Of a DNA stretch of 64,000 nt, positions 22,231 to 33,466 are shown piece by piece (the first letter of the stretch is position 1; each line of letters starts with the position of its first letter). The notes under the pieces are model-generated. The model worked only from the letters and a program-made list of their open reading frames with translations, did no database searches and had not been told where the DNA came from. Location of the stretch: contig VCJN01003583.1 of NCBI GenBank assembly GCA_006384855.1, positions 62,001 to 126,000 of the forward strand, written 5' to 3'. This DNA is from Tetraselmis striata. Lineage: Eukaryota > Chlorophyta > Chlorodendrophyceae > Chlorodendrales > Chlorodendraceae. The translations under genes were made by a program, and so were the position numbers.

Positions 22231-22797
22231 ATGCCCTCGATGTGCCAAGTCTGTCGCAATCGCGAGATCAAAGGCGATTACTCGATGTGCTTCCCGTGTT
22301 ATCGCAAGCGCGAAGCCGAGAAGACGAACTCGTGCAAGTGCGGCAAGAAGATCCACGCGGACTACTTGGAGTGTTTTTCGTGCAACAAGGAGCGAAAGAC
22401 GCATCAAGCGAGAAGCAGCGCTGTTCGCCCATCTGATGCAAACGATTGTCCCTTCATTATTGTTAACGATGATAGCACCTGCGAAACGTCCCTCGGGCGG
22501 GCGATGACACGCGCGGAGCGCAGCTATCTCAACCAAGCATTCCTAGACATCACTGCGTTCCACTATAAGTATCAGCCTGACTTCAATCGCAAGTACTTTC
22601 GCGCAAAGTACCCCGGCTTCAGCGATGATGTAATCGATATCCTTGTCCTCTACGAACGCGGGATTCGCTTCAAGGATATCAAGTCGCTCCTGCAAAAGGG
22701 GCATGTCCCAAAGCCGTCGCCCGCTCTTGTTGAGATCAAACGATACAACGACAGGTATTCACCTTTCAAGGGAGGAATGCAAACGATGGGAATCTAG
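22231..22797 (+). CDS. Zinc-binding protein of unknown function (188 aa)
   Basis: An undamaged frame from ATG 22231 (MPSMCQVCRNREIK). The first 55 residues hold paired cysteines (C5-x2-C8, C20-x2-C23, C35-x-C37, C48-x2-C51), suggesting two small zinc ribbons. The C-terminal half (about 85-188) is mixed alpha-helical (RAERSYLNQAFLDI...PGFSDDVIDILVLYERG) and could be a helix-turn-helix region. It sits in the viral block, divergent from the primase gene, and is one of few viral-block genes without frameshift. A viral transcription factor is possible; that is inference. Confidence 0.65.
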   Translation: MPSMCQVCRNREIKGDYSMCFPCYRKREAEKTNSCKCGKKIHADYLECFSCNKERKTHQARSSAVRPSDANDCPFIIVNDDSTCETSLGRAMTRAERSYLNQAFLDITAFHYKYQPDFNRKYFRAKYPGFSDDVIDILVLYERGIRFKDIKSLLQKGHVPKPSPALVEIKRYNDRYSPFKGGMQTMGI

Positions 22798-23190
22798 TTC
22801 GCGGCGAGAATGGTGTTCGCAGCGACCATGTTTGCGACGACAATGTATGCGGCGAGAATGATGTTCGCAGCGAGAATGATGTTGGCGGCAAGAATGATGT
22901 GCACGGCGAGAATGATGTTCGCGGCGAGAATGATGTTCGCAGCGAGAATGATATTTGTAGCGAGAATGATGTTCGCAGCGACAATGTTTGCAACGACAAC
23001 GTTTGCGACGACGATATTTGCGACGACAATGTTTGCGGCGAGAATGATGTTCGCGGCGAGAATGATATTCGCGGCGAGAATGATGTTCGCAACGAGGATG
23101 ATATTCGCGGCGAGAATGATTTTTGCAGCGAGAATGATTTTCGCGGCGAGAATGATATTCGCGGCGAGAATGATGTTCGCGCGGTACGTT
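22798..23190 (+). repeat. 18-bp minisatellite (about 21 units)
   Basis: Tandem units close to GCGGCGAGAATGATGTTC. The unit length is a multiple of three and the units have no stops, so several frames on both strands are open across it (hexapeptides such as MMFAAR, ENDVRG and, on the minus strand, HSRREH). These open frames are by-products of the repeat. It begins at the stop of the zinc-binding ORF. Confidence 0.9.
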
Positions 23191-23364
23191 TGAGAGTCTC
23201 GGTGCGTTTGAGAGTCTCGCGCGGTGCGTTTCAGAGTCTCGGTGTGTTCTGCCTAAGTACTGCACCGAGTCACGCGGACTTCTGCTTAAGTACCGAGGCC
23301 GGCGGGCGGGCGGGCGAGAGAGCGAGCGGGAGAGCGAGTGAACACCGCGATGATTTGACGGCGG

Positions 23365-23460
23365 CAAAAAGTGAGCCTCGCCAAAAAGGGGGGTCACGAG
23401 GGATTGCCTATCATCTTCTTGTGTGACCCCCCCCCCCCCCCCCGCGTGGCTCACTTTTGG
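23365..23460. terminator. Hairpin, copy 1
   Basis: The left stem CAAAAAGTGAGCC (23365-23377) pairs with GGCTCACTTTTGG (23448-23460), with one mismatch. Inside, GGGGGGTCAC pairs with GTGACCCCCC. The same stem occurs at 38892-38964. Both lie between viral-block genes, so a transcript-end hairpin is plausible; a small fold-back element is the alternative. Confidence 0.5.
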
Positions 23461-23579
23461 GGCGTGTGGAGCGCGCGCAATTCCATAAAAGCCCCGCGGG
23501 GAGCTAGGTGCAGCATCGTTTCCACCCCGCCCTCACCAAAGTACTCGCTACAATACCCCAGCCGCTTTGATCAATCGCC

Positions 23580-23905
23580 ATGGCGTGCGTGAAGGCCGAT
23601 GAGCTCCCCGATCAGATGCAGCGCGAGCTTGCACAATAATACGTGAAGGGATTCAACGAATGGAAGAAGATTTGCAACACGATGAACCACCTTTACCGGA
23701 CCATAAAGGAGAACATGATCAAGAACGAGATCGACTACATCGAGGACGACGGTGTGCAATTGCAACGTCGCACCATTCGCTCATCGACGATATCGACCAA
23801 TAGAAGGTGGCGAAGAAGATCAACACTCTGACAGTGAATGTGAACAACGACAAAGTGGCCGCAAAACGCGCGCGAGAAACAGAAATATTTAACAGCGAAG
23901 CATAG
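23580..23905 (+). pseudogene. Short viral-block gene relic (about 108 codons)
   Basis: From ATG 23580 (MACVKADELPDQMQRELAQ) the frame is protein-like (FNEWKKICNTMNHLYRTIKENMIKNEIDYIEDDGVQLQRRT) but has an in-frame TAA at about 23637. It needs a frame change near 23775 to continue to a charged end (KVAAKRARETEIFNSEA) with another stop, TAG. Helical and charged. No family recognised. Confidence 0.45.
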
Positions 23906-24615
23906 TAACAGTCTCCAATGTCATTGTTTCCAAGCTGCTACGTACGAGCTCGTCGCAATTGCGATGTAATCAAAATGTTACGATTTTAAATTTTCATTTT
24001 CGTTTTTTGTTTTTCGTTTTTTTTCCAAAGCAAACACATAGTATATACACAGCAAATACACAGCACACAATATATATATGAAGTAACTTGGCAGTTGAAT
24101 CAGCAATGCGTCGATTTTTCAGAAAAATTTAAAGGAACGGGTTCTATATTGCTGGCCTACAGTTCCATGAATTGCATTGCCAGCGCTTTGAGCTAGCGAC
24201 TAGGAACTCGCGTGTGGCTTGCATAGAAGTCATCAGGCGCAGTAGCGTTTCGAGCGGCGGTTCCACCGGATTATAGTACTTAGTAGTACATGTCAGTAGA
24301 TAAGCGCTTGTGACGACTAGCGAGTACCATTTTTTTTCCATTACCAGCAGCGAGTAGCGAGTAGTCGCTAATCCTTACCAGTGGCGAGTACAGACAGGTA
24401 CGGTAGCGAGTACCAATAGCGAGCTCCACCAGATTACAGTACTTAGTAGTACATGTCAGCAGATAAGCGCTTGTGACGACTAGCGAGTACCATTTTTTTC
24501 CATTACCAGCAGCGAGTAGCGAGTATCAGTGCCAGTACCTCCCAACCGCGAGATCGTAATCGGACGGCTGTGTAATTAAGAACCGAGGGCGGGCGGGCGG
24601 GCGGGCGGGTGGATT
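23906..24615. repeat. AT-rich spacer and dispersed repeats
   Basis: No gene seen. T-rich stretches (23975-24025), then repeat units: GAAGTAACTTGGCAGTTGAATC (24079 on) recurs at 24837-24882, and the block with TTAGTAGTACATGTCAG...AAGCGCTTGTGACGACTAGCGAGTACC occurs at 24270-24332 and again at 24432-24494. Short GCGAGTACCAGTA-like units are scattered here and to 26110. Confidence 0.7.
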
Positions 24616-24837
24616 ATAGTACTTAGTAGTACATTCCAGTAGATAAGCGCTTTAGTCATGCACCTATAGGCTCGATCCGCAGTATACGGGTACCGTACGG
24701 CAATAAAATAGACGCTTGCTGGAGCTTTTTCGGCGGTGAGCTTTATTGCCGTACGGGTACCCGTATAGTGCAGCGGATCGGGCCTATAGGTGCATGACTA
24801 AAGCGCTTATCTACTGGCATGTACTACTAAGTACTAT
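24616..24837. mobile_element. Fold-back (MITE-like) element, 222 bp
   Basis: A near-perfect palindrome. The left arm from ATAGTACTTAGTAGTAC (24616) through GCACCTATAGG and the GTACGGCAATAAA stretch is mirrored by the right arm ending at 24837; arms are about 95 bp with a loop of about 30 bp. A partial left arm recurs at 26174-26231. No coding sequence: a non-autonomous element. Confidence 0.85.
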
Positions 24838-26457
24838 GAAGTAACTTGACAGTTGAATCAGCGATGCGTCGATTTTTCAGAACGGGTTCTATATCGCTGG
24901 CCTACAGTTCCATGAATTGCATTGCCAGCGCTTTGAAGTACCAGCAGCGAGCGTTTGCATTGCCAGCGCTTTGAAGTACCAGACTTTTTTTTCCATTAAT
25001 ACCAGCAGCGAGTAGCGAGTACCAGTAGGGACCTTCCACTGGCAAAAAAGAAGGACCAACTTATCGGTTCGTTGTCGTAACGGGTAACTAACGTACTCGT
25101 GAAAAACTGGTCCTTCATGTGCGGCCGCGGCCCAAGGACCAGTTTCCTCGTACAAAAACTGCCCCATAAACTGGTCCTTGGCGGTACGTTTTCCCGCCAT
25201 GGCTCAAGGACCAGTTTTCTGCCTGAATGATTCTCGCGTTGCTTGTATAGTTCCGCGTCGATTGCAGGGCGGCCGAAATGCCAGCGGATGATGTCGCCCG
25301 GCAGGATGGCAGCACGCGCGGCCACCACATCAGGTGGCGCTGACCGCCCGAATTCGAATTGCGCAGCAATCACACGCCGCAGCTAGCCGTCGCGACCAGT
25401 CACTTTACCTACTCCGGCCTCCTCTGCCCTACAGGCCGTCGAGACAGGCGCTAGCGCCATGGAGGAGCAGCGATCCACGCCGTTCGCGAATCCCGCAACC
25501 GCATGGGCGGTCCTCGGTGCGCCGATGTCGAACAACATCAGCAACACCAGTCGGCCGTCCCGTACTCGAACCGTCTAACGTTGGTCAGCGTACCGACGAG
25601 TCAGGCGACCACCGATCCGGCCAGCAACCTGCTACGAAGCTGCCTATGCTTCACGTCAAGTCCGGCCACGACTTGGAGAAGCTTGTCGGCACGATGCGCA
25701 TGGTGAGGCCACGCCGACTGAGGCAGCCGCGCGCCGAGGGAGCCGAGGGCCGCGCGACGTACCAGTTCGCGATGGTACGTGCATGAAACCCGCGGGTGTG
25801 GAGGGCCGTCGTCGTAGGGGTAGATTTTTATGCAAAAATCCTCGTTAGCATCACGAACGTGCCCGGACAAAAGTTGGCCCATAAAAAAGTGGAAGGTCCG
25901 TAGTACCAGTACCAGCAGTTCTAGGGAACTGCCTTTTTTGTAATTCACACCAGTACCAGCAGTACCAGCAGCGAGTACCGTAGCGAGTACCAGTAAGGAT
26001 TACCAGCAGCGGGCGTTCGCATTGCCAGCGCGTTGAAGTAGTCGCTACCAGAGTTTTTTTTCCTTTACCAGCAGCGAGTAGCGAGTACCAGTACCAGTAC
26101 CTCCCAGCCGTGATATCGTAATCGAACGGCTGTGTAATTAAGGACCGTGGGCGGGTGGGCGGGTGGGTGGGTGGATTATAGTACATGCCAGTAGATAAGC
26201 GCTTTAGTCATGCACCTATAGGTATACCGGAGACGAGTAATTTACTAAACAACACTTTTTATAGATTAATAGTAATTTACCATTAATTAATACCCCCCAT
26301 ATTTAAAATTACCCCTGTGTTAAGCACACATGCGGTGTAATATATTGTTGGAGTGTGTAAAATGCATCATCAAAATTGCAGAACACATACAGGGCCACGG
26401 AAAATTGTTACAACGCACCATACTGCACTCTAGAGCGATAATCCCATCAGCATCAGC
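24838..26457. other. Repeat-rich spacer, no clear gene
   Basis: Second copies of the units at 24079-24190 lie at 24837-24945, and GCGAGTACCAGTA-type units at 24940-25030 and 25900-26110. 25290-25790 is GC-rich with open frames on both strands, none recognised; a short frame from ATG 25460 (MEEQRSTPFANPATAW) could be an exon remnant. 26174-26231 is part of a fold-back arm. 26232-26457 is AT-rich without a gene. Confidence 0.55.
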
Positions 26458-26753
26458 TTAAGGGGCGGTGGCGGCTGGGGCTGCCGGCTGGGCACCCTGC
26501 TCTGCTGCCCTATCTACACCCTCTATGGCATCAACTAGCGTGGCATCAACTATGGCATCCTCTACCATCTCAAGCACATCCTTATCATAATTTTCAAGCA
26601 GACGTAAGCTGACATAGCAATACAACAACTTGACAACATTCTCATGCTTAAGAGATGCACGGCCCTTGCTGGCCACGCGCTTCTGAACAGACTTCATGCG
26701 CTCCACAGGGCACGCGGTGGGGGTGCAGGAGAGCACACGTTGGGCGATCTGCT
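26458..26753 (-). pseudogene. hAT transposase C-terminal fragment
   Basis: A minus-strand frame of about 97 codons contains the dimerisation-type motif of hAT transposases (CTPTACPVERMKSVQKRVASKG, then a helix VVKLLYCYVSLRLLEN), followed by an acidic, Ala/Pro-rich tail to a stop at 26458-26460. The rest of the gene is missing: LTR 26754-27244 adjoins it, and the DNA beyond that element (30443 on) does not continue it. Confidence 0.6.
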
Positions 26754-27244
26754 TGTTGAAATATGGGCTTGAGGGAAAAGAACGACTGTCTGTTACAACT
26801 GGTCGCGCCCTGTCTTTATACTCGCGCACGCCATGGTGAGCGCGCAAGCCATTAGCGCATCCGCCACCTTGCGCCATCGCGTGCTGACTGTATTCTCCAG
26901 TACTTAACGCATATGCGCGAGCCTGAGTATTGGCATTATCTATGTCCGTACAATACAGTATCCGCTGCTGCATCGGCCGGTATCCTGCAGTATATTCTAG
27001 TACTGCATGGCGCCCACCATTGATACTCAGCAGTACCGGAATCTTGATTGTGCTCGCACGGGCGTCCTCGTACTCGTAGATGTACAGCCGCTCCGCTATG
27101 TACGTCTACTGCCGGAGATGTACTCGTGTCCTCGTACTCGTAGCCGTACGATCGCTCCGCCGTCTACAGATACTGCTGAGAGTGTGCAGGCGTCAAGGCT
27201 CCAGACAGCCGGTCAAACGCCTGCAAGACTGATATCAAACAACA
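26754..27244 (-). repeat. 3' LTR of element E
   Basis: 491 bp, TGTTG...CAACA, one 29-bp unit. Private change: CTGATATCAAACAACA near the outer end. Confidence 0.92.
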
Positions 27245-27265
27245 CCCCCACTCGCCATGCAGGCA

Positions 27266-29929
27266 TCACGCGCCCAACATCTGCATGGCGATCTCCGCGT
27301 CCTTCAGCCTTCCCAGAGCCTTGGTCAGTGCATCCGCAACCATCTGTGCAGTCGGGCAGTACTCAATTGCCACCTCCCCGCTGAGCACCTTCTCCCGTGT
27401 GAAGTGGTACTTGATGGAGATGTGCTTGCTGCGACCATGGGTCATGGGGTTGCGCGTCAGCGCAATGCAGCTCTGGTTGTCCTCAAAGATCACTGTGGCC
27501 TCGGACTGAGCACAACACAGCTCGCGCAGCAGCTCGCGCAAGAACAGCTCCTCGCACACAGCAGCACACAACGCCATGTACTCTGCCTCCGCCGTTGACA
27601 GCGCCACAGTGGCCTGCAGCTGCGACTTCCAACTCACTGCAGCTACACAAAGCATGAAGACGAAGCCAGTGGTGGAGCATCGTGACACCACGTCTCCGGC
27701 CCAGTCGGCGTCACAGTACCCGTGCAGTAGGCCGTCAGCCTTGCCCCCACTGAAGGTGCTGACCCAGGGTTTTGGTACCCTTCAGGTATCGCAGGACTCG
27801 CTTGGCAGCCTGCCAGTGGCGCTCTTCAGGCTTGGCCATCACCCTGCACAACTTGCTCACAGCTTCGGCAATGTCGGGGCGGGTAGCCACCATCGCGTAC
27901 AACAGGCTGCCCTCAAGGGCCTGATATGGCATCTCAGCAGCCAACGGCTTGTGGCTACCGGGGACATCGGCACCAACCTCCGCCGGGGTGCTCGCAGCGT
28001 AAGCGTCAGCAAGGTTGAACTTGTGCACCATGTCATCAATGTACTTGGCCTGATGCACCTTCAGCGTCGCATTGTCCCAGTCTCGCTCCACCGCCATGCC
28101 TAGCGCCCAGGCACAGACGCCCAAGTCCTTGATGTCAAAGCGGGCGCCTAATGCCGTCTTGAAATCCGCGGCCCATACTGCGTTCTTGAAGGCAAAGATC
28201 ATGTCGTCCACGTACACCACCAGGATGCAGATCAACTGCCCACCCTGCCAGTAGACGTACGCGCCAGGGTCGGACTTGAGCTGCTGAAACCCGTAGCACA
28301 CCAAGAACTTATGCAAGATGTTGTGCCAATTTCGGGGTGATTGCTTCAGCCCGTACAGGCTCTTCAACAAGCGCAAGACCATGGGCCGCCCTCTTGCATC
28401 GTACTGCTCATAGCCAGGCGGCGGCCTCATGTAGATCGCCTCCTCCACTGGAGCATACAGGAACGCCGTGTCGACATCAACCTGATGGATATTCCAACCG
28501 TATTGTACTGCAATTGCAAACAGCACTCGGATAGTGGTGAACTTCACGGTTGGTGCAAATGTCTCTGCATAGTCGATGCCATGTCGTTGATGGCAGCCTT
28601 GGACAACCAGTCGGGCCTTGAAGCGCGCGATACTGCCATCAGCGTTGTATTTGACCTTGAATACCCATTTTACTGGGAATGGCTGTTCGCTCCTCTGGAA
28701 ACTCGCACACCACCCACGTGCCCTGCTTCTCCAACGAGTTGAATTCTGACTCTACGGCTTGCGCCCATTGCTCTTTGAACGGTCCGGACAGGGCCTGCTT
28801 GAGCGTGATGGGCTCATCGACATCCTGTGTCACTGCCGCGAATGCCGCGGTCATCATAGCTGCAGCGTCGTCGTTGGGGTTTTCCGGATGCACGACCCAC
28901 CATTGCCCAGGAGCTCGGCGAGAACGAGCAGGGTAGGGGTCCCTCTCAGCACGCTGAACTATTGGTTCCTCTTGCCCGCCATCGTCGGTTCCCTCGTTCG
29001 TCTCCAACGGGGTCAGCTCCAGCGTGTGTCGCTGCGGTCCAAGTTCCAGTTCCTCCGCAGTCAGTGGCTCCTCCTCAATCTCAAGCTCCTCCTCAACGTC
29101 GTCCGTTTCATCCACGACACGCCGGTGAGCCTCGGTTATCTCTTGCAGCCCTGATGCGTCGGACGTGCTGCCAACCCCGCTGTTATCGAGAAGTGCCTGG
29201 TATTGGGGGAACATCTCAAGGCTTGCAGCAGCATCGCCCCCACTGCCCCCCCTTGCTGCTGGAAGCCGCATCACGCCAACCCTCATCGAAAATCACATTC
29301 CGACTTGCAACCACGCGGCGAGTAGCTGGGTTCCACACCAAGTAGGTGTGAGATTCCTGCCCATAACCAACGAAGACCCCGCGAAAGGCCTTGGCGTCAA
29401 GCTTCCGCCTATTCCCGGCATCCACGTGCACATACGCTGGACAGCCGAACACCCGCAACCCAGCCACATCTGGGGTCTTGCCAGTGTGACGCCGGTAGGG
29501 AACAGAACCGACACCCCGACTGTAGACATTGTTGCGGATGTGCATCGCGGCACAGAAGGCCAGCGCCCAGAACTCACGACCCAGGCCAGCATGTAGAAGC
29601 ATAGCCACCGTCATCTCGGACAGAGTAAGCCACATACGCTCCTGCAGACCATTCTGCCATTGGCAGTATGGCGCAGAAAACTCAGGAACGAAATGCAGGC
29701 CATCGCATGCAGATCGAAAATCCGCACTCTGGAAGACTGAGTCGTTGTCCAATCTCAGGCGAGCTGTACTCTTGTCGTATCCGCATCGGGGATGCACGCG
29801 CCTGATAGCGCGCACCACCAACAGCAGAGCCCTCGGAGCCTCATCCTTGGACTTCATGAACACCACCCAGCCGTATGCCGAGTAGTAGTCAGTCATCCCA
29901 AACACGTAACGGAACCCGCCAATGGACGT
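27266..29929 (-). pseudogene. Element E pol remnant
   Basis: Integrase core, RT and RNase H are recognisable but broken by at least three frame changes: near 27760 (upstream of RNase H), near 28670 (2 extra bases by the start of RT) and near 29250 (extra C in a C run). It ends at 29929, where the sequence jumps into a truncated LTR. Non-functional. Confidence 0.88.
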
Positions 29930-29930
29930 T

Positions 29931-30442
29931 TATGGGCGTGAGGGAAAAGAACGACTGTCTGTTACAACGGGTCGCGCCCTGCCTTTATACTCGCGCACGC
30001 CATGGTGCGCACGCCAGCCATTAGCGCATCCGTCACCTTGCGCCATCGCGCGCTGACTGTATTCTCCAGTACTTAACGCATATGCGCGAGCCTGAGTATT
30101 GGCATTATCTATGTCCGTACAATACAGTATCCGCCGCTGCATCGGCCGATATCCTGCAGTATATTCTGCATCGGCCGATATCTTGCAGTTTATTCTAGTA
30201 CTGCATGGCGCCCACCATTGATACTCAGCAGTACCGGAATCTTGATTGTGCTCGCACGGGCGTCCTCGTACTCGTAGATGTACAGCCGCTCCGCTATGTA
30301 CGTCTACTGCCGGAGATGTACTCGCGTCCTCGTACTCGTAGCCGTACGATCGCTCCGCCGTCTACAGATACTGCTGAGAGTGTGCAGGCGTCAAGGCTCC
30401 AAACAGCCGGTCAAACGCCTGCAAGACTGGTATCAAACAACA
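29931..30442 (-). repeat. 5' LTR of element E (truncated)
   Basis: It starts at TATGGGCGTGAGG, so about 8 bp of the usual inner end are lost. It has two 29-bp units. Confidence 0.9.
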
Positions 30443-30525
30443 GTGTCCAAGAAGTCGAAAGGTACCCCCCCCGGGGCGTGGGCGCGGGCGTGGGCGTGGG
30501 CGTGGGCGTGACGGCATTCCCCTTC

Positions 30526-31182
30526 ATGACTGCAAGGTCAGACAAGGTGACGGTGCAGTCCGGCTGGGTCATGGAGGACTGCTGGCACCACATGGAAACG
30601 TTTTCCCTTCTTACCGCCGGTCCGCTGTTCAAGGAGGCCCGGGAGAAGGCGATCGTGACCAAGAAGGAGCTCGCGTCCCCAGCGGTGATGCGTTCGGTGT
30701 CGCAGCTGGCGGTGCTTGGGCACATGTACAAGCGCCTGCAAGGAGCTGCGTGCTTCGTCACGCGGTGGGGGTTGCAGAACGTGGTGACGGCCCCGAGCGC
30801 AAGGCGCAGGTGGACGCGCTCACTAGGGAGGGGAGGACTCGATCGATACCTAGTGGACATCAATGTGTACGCCCGCCTGGCTGAGGGAAACGGCTTCGTG
30901 TCGCTCCTTGTCTCCAACTTGCACTCGGCGGTGTGCCGCATGATCTGCCAGATGCTGGCTTTCGGGCACCCGCTTGCGGAGCTGTGGATGGACGTCCTCA
31001 TGGGCTTCTTGAAGGCGGGCGCCATGCGCGTGCTGCCGAAGAATGTCTGCGAGACCATGATGAGGGACCTCCTTTTCGCGCAGCAGATCAACCGCCTGAA
31101 GGCGCATCGCCTCTACCGGGAACCCAGCCCCAACAAGAAGGTCCCCCCCCCCCTCTTGCTGCCTCCTCAGCCACGTGCACCC

Positions 31183-31239
<57 letters not shown>

Positions 31240-32116
31240 CGCACTCACAGCGACCCACACACACACACAGGGGCACATGGCCCCAGACGACGCTGGCCCC
31301 GGCGCCGTGGAGACGCCCATCCGGTTGGTTGGGAGCGCATCCGCTGCGTGGGAGGACGCGGTGGACTTCAAAAACCATTTGGAGAAGCTGCTGGACGACG
31401 TCCGACGTACGGTGCAGGGCTCGCACTCGTATGCACCCATACTCGCGGGGTAAGGTGCGGTCCTGCCGGGCTGGACCCCCAGCGGTGGCGCTGGGGGGCT
31501 CTTGGCCTACAAGGCGGCGTCGCTTCGGAGCGGCGACAAGCCCCGGCTTCACCGGGGGGGGGGGGGGGGAGGACGGTGAGACGTCAAGAGACAACTCCAT
31601 CTTTGTGTACAAGATGTTGAAGCAAGTCCCCGACGCCGACCCACCCCCTACACCACCACCGAGGAGCTGGAGAGCGAGGAGGAGCTGCCGAGAAACCTGC
31701 TGGCGGAGCGCGAAGACGCCAAGTACACCACCATGGTCGCGCGAGCTCAACACTTCTACCTTGCCACGCCGCCGCCCCCGCCGGGGCCTGACTCGGATGA
31801 CAGCCGTGCCAGCGCGCGGCTCATTCGGGCTGCATTGTGTACGGTGTGGACGCCGGCACGAGTCCACACTGCCGTGGGCTTGGACTTGTGGAGAGTGCCG
31901 GGCGGCAGCGGTGGTTCCGGCGGGGAGGAGGCCCTTGTCCTCCTAGACGGTCCGGGCATCCGCAAGGTGGATGTTCTCATGGCCCCTGGCCACATGTCCT
32001 CCGCGAAGGCTGCCGGCTTGGGCGTCGACGCCGGGGAGCTGCTGGTGGCGGGGATTCATGCGAGGTCGCAGGACGGTGCGCGAGCGGGGGGGGGGGGGGC
32101 AGCGGCTGTGGGATAG
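30526..32116 (+). CDS. Unknown protein gene with apparent introns
   Basis: Likely exon 1 runs from ATG 30526 (MTARSDKVTVQSGW) or further upstream to 31140, with a globular sequence (VMRSVSQLAVLGHMYKRL, LVSNLHSAVCRMICQMLAFG). A GT...AG intron 31141-31270 holding a (CA)n run joins in phase to exon 2, 31271-31449. A second intron, 31450-31588, joins in phase to exon 3 (DNSIFVYKMLKQ). A one-base change in a C run near 31645 is then needed to continue in ELESEEELPRNLLAEREDAKYTT... to a stop at 32116. The frameshift may be real or a homopolymer error. I recognise no family. It could be a host gene or part of a transposon. Confidence 0.5.
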
Positions 32117-32441
32117 GCGGGGCAGCGGTTGCTACCGACTGAGGCGTAGCATCGTTTGCATTAGCAACGCAGCCTTTCCGGTTGCATAGTGTGACGCCGC
32201 CTGGATGTAACCCAGCAGTACGCGCAAAGTGCAAGTGCAAGCTGCTGGTGGCGGGGATCCACGCGAGGTCGCAGGACGGTGCGCGAGGGGGGGGGGGGGG
32301 GGCAGCGGCTGTGGGATAGGCGGGGCAGCGGTTGCTACCGAGTGAGGCGTAGCATCGTTTGCAGTAGCAACGCAACCTTTCCGGTTGCATAGTGTGACAC
32401 CGCCTGGATGTAACCCAGCAGTACGCGCAAAGTGCAAGTGT
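32037..32441. repeat. 203-bp tandem duplication
   Basis: 32037-32239 and 32240-32441 are near-identical (GAGCTGCTGGTGGCGGGGAT ... GCGCAAAGTGCAAGTG), each with a long G run. The first copy contains the end of the upstream gene, so a piece of its last exon and 3' flank is duplicated. Confidence 0.88.
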
Positions 32442-33098
32442 TACACGTCCGTGTGCCCCACCCAATAACATTGCGCCCGACCTCACTGACGGCATGTCTC
32501 GCTCTCCATCATCTACTCCCGGGCCGTCCGTGCATGCGTGCGCAACCCGGTGGCAGCAGGCGCCGGACTCGGAGTGTGCCGGCGGCAGAGCTGCAAAGCC
32601 ATGGGCACGGTACGGGATGCCAAGTCTGGCTAATCAACTGCCGAGTCTGGCGGCTTAACCCCATGTCCGGCGGCTGAGGGACGGAAAGTGCGTAGAAGTT
32701 GATCGCCAAAGCCGGCATATAAGCCTGGCTGTGCTAGGTTCCTATTAAGTAATGGCGGTTTGTGCTAAGTAATTCGTAGGGGTGGACCATGCAGCGCAGG
32801 TAGGGGGCGGTATAAATGAGGACGGGCACATATACTGCTCCATTAAAAAAAACGACACTGTCGCATGTGTAGTTGAATAGACCCCCCCCCCCGCCCCCCC
32901 GCCGCCGGGTCGGCCCGCCGACCCGCCACGGCTTGTAATATATGTCATGCATCGCCGGGGTATGTGTCCCCCCGCCGCCACATCCCCCCCTCCCCCCCAT
33001 TTACACTTGTGCACTCATTAAGTTTGAGCTGGTTTCGGAGCAGTACATGTACGTATGTAGATACATACAATAAATGCAACGTAAGACGCGCGCGAAAA
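32442..33098. other. Spacer without a recognised gene
   Basis: Short open frames only. C runs near 32882-32900 and 32978-32998. Nothing recognised. Confidence 0.5.
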
Positions 33099-33347
33099 GA
33101 GGCGGGGCTGGCGGAGTACATTGGCGGTGCGTAGAGTAGCGTGTTGGTGAGATTCGGGGTGCATCGGACGCCGGATGCCCATCCACCCGGCGTAAAAGAC
33201 GCGTGATATTCACACTATAGTCACACACAAATGTGTGAAAACCGGACATTCCGTGCCGGATGGATGGGAATACGGCGTCCGACGCAGCCAAAACCCCAGC
33301 AACACGCTATTCTATGCACCGCCAATGCACTCCGCCAGCACCGCCTC
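33099..33347. mobile_element. Fold-back element, copy 1 (249 bp)
   Basis: The whole segment is an imperfect palindrome. GAGGCGGGGCTGGCGGAGTA and ATTGGCGGTGC at the left are mirrored by GCACCGCCAATGCACTCCGCC at the right, and the inner GCATCGGACGCCGG / CATCCACCCGGC parts are mirrored by the GGATGGATGGGAATACGGCG side. No coding potential. Confidence 0.82.
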
Positions 33348-33466
33348 ATTCTCTGTCGATTTCGAAAACGCCTTCACATTATCCACCGCTAATTGCAATT
33401 TCCACCGTGTAATGCTGTCACGATGTGCGCACACAACAACACCTACTACCGGTTCCCACGCGGATG

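Larger units (their letters stand above)
26754..30442 (-). mobile_element. Decayed copia element E
   Basis: 3' LTR 26754-27244 (single-unit subtype), pol remnant, and 5' LTR 29931-30442 (duplicated subtype, lacking its first bases). The LTR subtypes differ and the flanking 5-mers (CTGCT, GTGTC) do not match, so it is probably a product of recombination between two copies plus a deletion of the integrase front, protease, Gag and leader. Confidence 0.88.

Noticed and set aside
22810..23190. CRISPR-like array
   Set aside because: Units are contiguous 18-bp repeats without spacers, in a eukaryotic context with no cas genes.
22759..23454. 231-codon minus-strand frame rich in HSRRE repeats
   Set aside because: Produced by the 18-bp minisatellite, which is open in several frames. 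No independent evidence of coding.
31190..31270. CA-repeat open frame as coding
   Set aside because: It fits a (CA)n tract inside a GT-AG intron that joins the flanking exons in phase.
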